47,275 bases of DNA from Acanthaster planci (Eukaryota; Echinodermata; Asteroidea; Valvatida; Acanthasteridae): positions 387,512 through 434,786 of the forward strand of contig NW_019091385.1 in NCBI RefSeq assembly GCF_001949145.1, given 5' to 3'. This document shows, piece by piece, positions 41,355-47,275 of this stretch (the stretch's first letter is position 1; every line of letters starts with the position of its first letter). Both the position numbers and the translations under genes were made by a program. The notes beneath the pieces are model-generated. The model was not told where the DNA came from and ran no database searches. It saw only the letters and a program-made list of their open reading frames with translations.

Positions 41355-42308
41355 TTAATCTTTCAAGCAGTCTTCGGTCACCCCCTGGGCAGCTAGCTCG
41401 GACAGCACGTTGTCAAAGTAGTTGGGGTCCGGGTAGCCGTGGCCGGTCACGTTGGAGCCAAACTCCGTCTTGTGGTGGATCTCGTTCCAGACCACGGTGC
41501 AAGGCTCGCCTGTGGTGGCCGACGTGCCAATGGTGAAGAGAAGACGACGCTCCCAGGCAATAATAAGAAGCTTCAGGATCTGGAAGGTTGGAAGAGAACA
41601 TCTGGGCTGAGAGAGGCTGTATCTGAAACGGTTGTCATGAGCTATTTCTAGGTCTTCACCAGTTGCAAACACATGATCACAACAGACATAACCGCAACTC
41701 TTGAAGGTCATACAGGAGACAACATTGATCAAGCAGGCTTATCAGAGACCTTACCATGTACATTGCAGGCATGGAACCTGATGTCCCAATTTTGTGTCAA
41801 AACCAAGCCCTAAAATGCTTTAGCTCAGTTTAAGAAGGTTGCAGTTGGTGTAAAGTAGGTTCAGGAAGGTTCTTAGCTAACCTAGCTCACAGTTAATGGA
41901 CATTCAATTTATAATTACATCAATAAATACAAGGTGTACTATGAGCAAACCGTGTTATGTGAATATAACTTTTGGACAGGCTTTCACAGCTGTTACACCT
42001 ATCTTTTGGAACTCACCTCACAAAACACGAACTCCTCTTATGAGGAAAGACTTAAAGAATACCCCACAATGCTCAGAGATAGAAGAAAGTGGTACTTTCA
42101 TTTGATGGAATTTGATTTAGAAACAGCACAACCTGAATCCCACAAATTCTTGCAAAACTGGTAGCTGGATATTTGAGGATTTGGGTTGGCTTGGGATGAT
42201 GGGAAACTGTACTTTTACCTTTCTTCCAATCTCATTGTCTGGGAGGTAGCAGTGCCTTGGGAACCCGCGGGCAGAGTACCGCTTACCAGGATGAGGATGT
42301 TCAGGTCC
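41355..42308 (-). CDS. Deltex-type E3 ubiquitin ligase, last two exons (partial)
   Basis: The exons are 42219-42308 (90 bases) and 41355-41579 (225 bases with the TAA), joined by a phase-0 GT-AG intron. The 104 residues seen are the Deltex C-terminal (DTC) domain: [77 protein letters not shown] and [14 protein letters not shown]. This pattern fits the DTX1/2/4 group, which carries WWE and RING domains upstream and regulates Notch. The DTC domain also binds NAD+ and allows ADP-ribosylation of ubiquitin. Earlier exons, including the RING, were not found up to the window's right end. They must lie beyond it, across the opposite-strand TRIM gene, unless the assembly is wrong. Confidence 0.92.
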
Positions 42309-42706
42309 CTGCAAAATATGAACAAGAATTAAATGATAACGACCACTTCACATTTCTAAGCCAATCTGAATTGGACACGTATCTCAACACCATGCAACAA
42401 TGATTAAAGGGAAATGTTTCTTAACCTGGAGCAAAAATGTAAACAAGACATTGTGAAGGAGACACTGGCCAAAAATTTCTTCAAATCTTGGTCAACAAAC
42501 AATTTGCTTTACACTTCATTATTTGCATCTAAAGTGAATGTCTCCTGGGAGACAAAGGGGTCAGTTGTGCTTGAAACGAACAAAGAAGGCAATGGTTAAA
42601 ATTGAAACGGAAAAGAATAAAATGGACAGTTCAAAAATTTAACTACTGATAACGTTAAAACTTCAGACTTTGGCTTGAAGTTCTTTAACTATCTAGAAAT
42701 CAACTG

Positions 42707-42998
42707 AATTAATTTTGGATTTTTGCCATGCCCGACTTACATGTATAACACTGTTTACTCAGTGTTTGCCCCCAAAGGCTTGAAAAAAAAACCACAAGCA
42801 TACTCGGATGGGACTCAAACCCACAACCTCCTGCTTACTAGTGCAGACTTTTAACCACTCAACTACCGAGCTTGCCAGTGTCGGCTGGGTGGTTCGAGTC
42901 AGATGTAGCAGCAGGTACCGCACGTGCTTGTGGTTTTTTGACAGTGAGTATACAGTGTTATAATATACGTCAGGGAGGGCAAAAATCCAAAATTAATT
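42707..42998. mobile_element. head-to-head pair of tRNA-derived SINE fragments
   Basis: Both ends carry AATTAATTTTGGATTTTTGCC as an inverted repeat, then ACACTGTWTACTCASTGT, then ACCACAAGC. The left half, read on the minus strand (42871 down to 42790), is a tRNA-like head. Its A-box-like part is TAGTTGAGTGGTTA, its B box is GGTTTGAGTCC, and its closing stem is CTCGG...CCGAG. The right half, on the plus strand, retains only the B box (GGTTCGAGTC, 42891-42900) and the same tail. So two copies of one SINE face away from a common centre. Confidence 0.75.
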
Positions 42999-44040
42999 AA
43001 AATCCCCCTGCGCAAATCCATCCTTGGAAATCAGCTGAAGTGTAAAGGTTATTGTCGTGCAGCGCTCACAGACAGTAGAACCTTTTGACCTTGGATTCTA
43101 TTAATGTATGTTAGCAGTATAGGCCTGCTGAACTTCGAGACTGCATGTCCTTTAGTTTCTTAACTACAGAAGTCTGCACAGGCATTGACAACATACATTT
43201 ACATGTATCAAGCAATTAAGTGATGACTGGACAAGGTCAACAAACTACAACAAAATGGGACATATCCACAACGCCGCCATATTTGCGAATAATGATCTGC
43301 AGAGATGAAATTTCAGCACCAAGAAGGTGCTATCTGATGGTATTTGGTGCCATCAGGAGTTAGCCAACCTCATGAAGAAAACTTTCAAGGTTAGTATCAA
43401 CAGAATAATGCCTAACAGTTTTTGAAAACCTACAAAAAACATTCAGAAGCTCAATATGTATCTTACGTAAGTCACTTTGCAAAAGCTAAGTATGTATATC
43501 AGATGTTTGGGTGGTTGTCAGTAATGGCTGAGGACACAACAACACCTGACCAAATCACGCAAACTTTCAGTCATCTCTCTCTCTACTGAATGGAAGAATT
43601 ATTCTCTCACACTTAATACCATAAGAACACCATAAGAATTTTATTTTCCATGACAAAATGAAAGGCTATAACCATTAGCTACAGGGACATTTTGTGCTGA
43701 GCAGAACAACAATGGAAAATCAGGATACAGTCTAAGATCCACTGGGAAGAAGGTGACGTGGCATCAACTGAACTTGATTGAAGCTTTTGGACTTTGGAAT
43801 GATGAAGAATGGTTGTGAAGTCAGGTCAACTGAGAACAAGAAAAAAATGATGCTGAAAAAAATTCAAAGTAGATTACAATGGGCATTCGGAGAACAACTT
43901 TTTCCATCAAGGGTAAATTAAAGTAGTTTTATCTCCAACTTCAGAGCAGAGAATATTCTTACAACAAAAAAATCCTGTTCTATTTCTTTCAGTCTATTCT
44001 AAAGGTACAAAAGTCAACACGTTTCACATCCAATAAAACC
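42999..44040. other. 5' flank of the TRIM gene, no other gene found
   Basis: AT-rich. I looked for upstream Deltex exons on the minus strand and found none. The bases just before the TRIM start (CCAATAAAACCATGG) give a good translation context. The promoter is not identifiable. Confidence 0.4.
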
Positions 44041-45783
44041 ATGGCAACTGGTGGTGTAGCTGATGGTCTGGGGAAAATTAAGCGTCATCTAGAATGCTCC
44101 ATCTGCTTCAACCGTTTTACTGAGCCAAAAGTGCTGGATTGCTTACATAGTTTTTGCTTGAATTGTCTCAAACATCTCAGAGAAAGCAAAGGTATGACAG
44201 CAGTGAGAATCAAGTGTCCCCTGTGCAGATGTTACACTGAACTGGAAAAAAATCAGGTTGAACATCTGCCAACTAACTTCACACTCAGTGCCCTGGTGGA
44301 GGAGTTTGCTATACACGAACAGCTTCTAAAAGGTCAAGGGTCAGAGATCAAATGTCAAAGCTGTAGTAAGAAAAATCAAGCAACTTCATTTTGCCAGGAT
44401 TGTGTTCAGTTTCTTTGCAATGATTGCCAGGAAGTACATGAACACCTAGCAGGGACAAAATCTCACAACACCTACACCATGGCTCAGCTTCAATCAGGAG
44501 AGATTGCCTACAAGAGCAAACTAAGAGAAGAACCAAAATGCAACAAACATCCTGATCAGAATATTAACATTTACTGCAACACATGTGAGCAGTTGATTTG
44601 CACAACCTGCTCTGCTGTGAAACATAAACAACATTCTTGTGCAGACATATCGGAGGCTTTTGATAAATGCAAACGAGAAATTGAAGGACTGATGGCAAAG
44701 GCTAACAAAATGCAAAACGAACTGGAGAAAGCCATGAAAAACACAGCAGAGTCCCGCAAGACTCTAGACACCATGTTTGAAGCTACCAACAAGAAGATCT
44801 CCCAAAAGGCCGACAAGGAGGTTGCTAGGATCAGAGAGATGGAGCAGAAACTGAAGCAAGAGGCCCAGGAGATCTACCAAGACAGAGTCAAGACATTCAA
44901 GGCTGCTGAAGATGCCAACAATTCGCAACTGAAAGTAGCAGAGCTTGAACTGGCTGAGATGAACCAGCTCCTGGCTCAAGAAATCAAGACGGAGATTTTA
45001 CATCTTAAGCAACAATTCTTGTTCGTTCTCAGAGAACTGACTAAACAACAGCCACAAATAGTGCCACAGAAGTTGCACTTCATTGACTTCCAGGACTGTT
45101 TTGAGACTGAGAAAACATTTGGAAGGCTGATTCTGGAAGGTGAATGGAGACTGGACAAGAAAATGGAACTGGATGAGAAACATACTGTTACTTCTGTTGC
45201 AGTTTTCTCAAATGACGAAATCGTCACCATAGACGCTGAACTAAGTCTTTCCAGACATACATGTAAGCAGCTTGTGACTTACCGGTATTTACCAACAAGC
45301 AACCCCCAATCCCCTTTCATCTCCCAAGTGCTACAAATTCCAGAAGTCGAGGATCCACACCAAGTTGCAGTCAACAGACTAGACCATCTCATTGTCCTAG
45401 ATGGTCCTGCATTCAAGACCTTCAGCAGAGAATATCAACTCCTCCATCAGTTCCAGCCAGGAATTGATTCAGACAGCCAACCAACCTGCCTGGCAGTGGA
45501 TGATGACAATCTGATAGCTGTGGGCTACAAGGCCAAGGGAGAGATCAGCCTCCACAACTCAGATGGAACCCTCATCAGGAGACTACCGGCACCAATGATT
45601 GATGATCAAATGGAAGCCAGCAATAACCGTTTAATGTACACTAACAGCATACTTTCACTATTAGTATCTCTAGATTACTATGGTAAAATAGTATTCAACG
45701 TGAACACAGACCCAAGCATATACCAGTACATGTTAAGTCCTAGGAGTGTCTGCTGCGACAATCAAGGCAACATCTACATCTAA
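44041..45783 (+). CDS. TRIM-type protein: RING, two B-boxes, coiled coil, NHL-like C-terminus; stop in last repeat
   Basis: The gene encodes 580 residues without introns. The RING finger has C19, C22, C34, H36, C39, C42, C59 and C62, so an E3 ubiquitin ligase role is expected. B-box 1 spans about 105-142 (C105, C108, C118, C121, C126, C129). B-box 2 spans 167-200 (C167, H170, C179, C182, C187, C190, H195, H198). A coiled coil follows from about 205 to 345. The C-terminal part (about 370-580) resembles a degenerate NHL-type propeller of the TRIM2/3/56/71 kind (CCDNQGNIYI). The frame ends in TAA at 45781-45783, yet the same frame stays open and protein-like for 64 further codons, so the last propeller strands are cut off. 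The strong ATG context (ACCATGG) supports the start. Intronless TRIM genes are often expanded in marine invertebrates and may arise by retroposition. Confidence 0.88.
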   Translation: MATGGVADGLGKIKRHLECSICFNRFTEPKVLDCLHSFCLNCLKHLRESKGMTAVRIKCPLCRCYTELEKNQVEHLPTNFTLSALVEEFAIHEQLLKGQGSEIKCQSCSKKNQATSFCQDCVQFLCNDCQEVHEHLAGTKSHNTYTMAQLQSGEIAYKSKLREEPKCNKHPDQNINIYCNTCEQLICTTCSAVKHKQHSCADISEAFDKCKREIEGLMAKANKMQNELEKAMKNTAESRKTLDTMFEATNKKISQKADKEVARIREMEQKLKQEAQEIYQDRVKTFKAAEDANNSQLKVAELELAEMNQLLAQEIKTEILHLKQQFLFVLRELTKQQPQIVPQKLHFIDFQDCFETEKTFGRLILEGEWRLDKKMELDEKHTVTSVAVFSNDEIVTIDAELSLSRHTCKQLVTYRYLPTSNPQSPFISQVLQIPEVEDPHQVAVNRLDHLIVLDGPAFKTFSREYQLLHQFQPGIDSDSQPTCLAVDDDNLIAVGYKAKGEISLHNSDGTLIRRLPAPMIDDQMEASNNRLMYTNSILSLLVSLDYYGKIVFNVNTDPSIYQYMLSPRSVCCDNQGNIYI

Positions 45784-45978
45784 ATGTGCCATGACAACGA
45801 AACATCACCCCTGTTGACCAACCTTTTCAGCTTGGGTATCCATCAGTGTAATTCCGAGGGCAAGCACATTAGATGCATAATTAAGGAGGACATGGATGTC
45901 AGTGCAATGACATTAATATCTTCAGGAGATCTGGTGCTAGGTGGTGAGGGTTTATTGAAAGTCTATTGTCGTGTTTGA
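45784..45978 (+). other. in-frame continuation of the TRIM frame after the TAA
   Basis: These 64 codons are in the same frame as the TRIM gene and begin right after its stop. The peptide contains LFSLGIHQCNSEGKHIRCII and then a GDLVLGGEGLLKVY ending. That is the kind of sequence (phase X-H-X-Y, glycine-rich strand) that closes an NHL-like propeller. It ends at TGA (45976-45978). It could be the decayed end of the gene after a nonsense mutation, or be reached by readthrough. I favour the mutation, because TAA-A is not a leaky context. Confidence 0.75.
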
Positions 45979-47275
45979 AAACTGAGCCTTTTGGTCAAAT
46001 TGGAAGTACATGTAACAAAGAAAATGTACATACATGTAAGTAATTCTGTGTGGTAGGATAATTTTTTTGTGATATGAGGGAAATGCCTGTTGGAAATTCT
46101 CAACTGTTGACCCAAAGGAATTCACTTCATTTCATTGAACAGCAAGTGATGTCAACACAGATTACTGAAAAAAAATTGTCATAATAGCCCTATAACAAAT
46201 AACAGATGTAAATGTACACTTGAAAATCATAGGGAAACACTTCTCATTATAAATTTCAAGCAACTGAACCTACATGTAGTCCAAGATACTGCAGAACATT
46301 CTTAATCATACTTTCTAAAAAGTTTTACTCTTTTCAGTCAAGATTCAGCGATTATCAAACATTTTCCACATCTCTCAAACTGAGAGTGTTCCAAATGCTG
46401 ACAATGGACCAAATGAGAAGCAGGGTTGTTACATGTAATTAAATTAAAAAACAGGCTAACAAACAGAACTTTATGAAGTATATAATTAATCACAGAGAAC
46501 TGTAGCAATGTTTGTTCTGTATGAAGAGGAAGGGTGGCTGGGGACTGAAGATTTTGCATGAAACACAAATTTTTTTACAACTGTTTAAAAAAACTCCTAA
46601 GCTCTGTATTCCAATGTAAACCACTCTCTTATTTGGCTATCACACAGTACACGTGTATGTATCTGCTGTTACATGTACATAATATGTGTACAATGTACAT
46701 GGAGGTGGCCGGGCTAATGCACAAACTGGGTTAAAAGATTTACTTCCTTAATCCTTTGAACCCAAAGGAATATATAACTAGGTACATGTACCATCGAAAC
46801 AAACAATGGATTGCATGTTTAGGTTGTGACCTGATATAAACATTTATTATGCTTGTGTCAAAATGTTGCAGCAGTATTGAGGAATCAAACTCAACCTGAA
46901 TACTGGGTGTCGACAAGAATACAAGATTAAATCAGTGCTCTGAAATATATGATTGCTGAGATTTCGGTAACTGAGTACCTTCTTCAGGGCAAGCAGAAAA
47001 GGAAGAGTCGTGAATTCATTTTGATGGAGAAAAACAGGCAAATCAATGCCAAAATGTTTAGCAATATAAAGAACTGTTTTAGTAAAAGCTTGCATGTAGA
47101 AGATTGCTTGTATGTACGGCTAGCATGTGGATGAAGAAAATTTTATTCCTGGATTCCAATGTACATGTTTGTTTATTAATTAATACATGTTTATCTCCAT
47201 GTAGATAAATAACAAGTACATGTACACGCTTCGACAAGAACATCTTTGCTCGGAAGGTTAAGGTTTGTCAATGGG
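45979..47275. other. 3' flank of the TRIM gene, no gene found
   Basis: AT-rich, with several TACATGTA motifs. No perfect poly(A) hexamer was seen close to the stop. A solo copy of the 78-bp repeat lies at 46931-46990. The small frames here lack domains. Confidence 0.45.
46931..46990 (-). repeat. solo copy of the 78-bp GAAGAAG repeat
   Basis: On the minus strand it reads CCTGAAGAAGGTACTCAG, then TTACCGAAAT and ATATTTCAGAGCACTGATTT. It matches the unit of the 10590-11095 array over about 60 bases. It keeps GAAGAAG-stem-CGAAA better than the array does. Confidence 0.85.

Noticed and set aside
42790-42871. Possible tRNA gene on the minus strand
   Set aside because: A- and B-box-like words and a partial closing stem exist, but arms do not pair well and the sequence continues into a SINE tail that is repeated beside it.

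Overview
The window is nuclear DNA of an animal. Genes have spliced exons with GT-AG introns, most of the DNA is non-coding, and transposon relics and minisatellites are common. It most likely comes from a marine invertebrate deuterostome, perhaps a sea star or a relative. That guess rests on the expanded set of small secreted C-type lectins, the TRIM-NHL type protein, the very frequent palindrome TACATGTA and tRNA-derived SINE remnants. The species was not identified. A 267-base assembly gap (N) lies at 10736-11002.

Region 1 (1-11.9 kb) is a tandem array of intronless, secreted, single-domain C-type lectin genes, all on the minus strand. It holds four open genes (2383-2886, 4202-4723, 6031-6549, 11273-11782), one nearly full-length pseudogene with two nonsense codons (1337-1834) and one C-terminal relic (8806-8909). 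The upstream flanks of several copies are recognisably duplicated, so the array grew by tandem duplication of gene plus flank. A 78-bp satellite interrupted by the N gap separates the last gene from the rest.

Region 2 (11.9-18.1 kb) holds one intronless rhodopsin-class GPCR on the plus strand (14174-15511) with a very long third intracellular loop.

Region 3 (18.1-37.4 kb) holds two conserved housekeeping genes, arranged head to head and 372 bp apart. DHX37, a ribosome-biogenesis DEAH helicase, is on the minus strand with 14 exons seen. VPS53, a GARP/EARP tethering subunit, is on the plus strand with 19 exons and a complete reading frame of 839 codons. DHX37 stops at exon 14, just after helicase motif VI. 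No exons for its HA2/OB-fold/C-terminal part could be found in the remaining 18 kb to the left. DHX37 introns carry three copies of one hAT-like MITE with 8-bp target duplications, one of them nested in another inverted-repeat element.

Region 4 (37.4-47.3 kb) holds the last two exons of a Deltex-type E3 ligase (minus strand) and an intronless RING/B-box/coiled-coil/NHL-like TRIM gene (plus strand). The TRIM frame is broken by one TAA and then continues open for 64 more codons. The rest is minisatellites, foldback elements and a head-to-head pair of SINE fragments.

No operon-like or obviously new multi-gene system is visible. The lectin array and the TRIM gene are plausible components of innate recognition and ubiquitin signalling, but nothing in the sequence shows that they work together. 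The strongest leads are the in-frame stop in the TRIM gene, the missing DHX37 3' half, the divergent lectin array and the transposon families.
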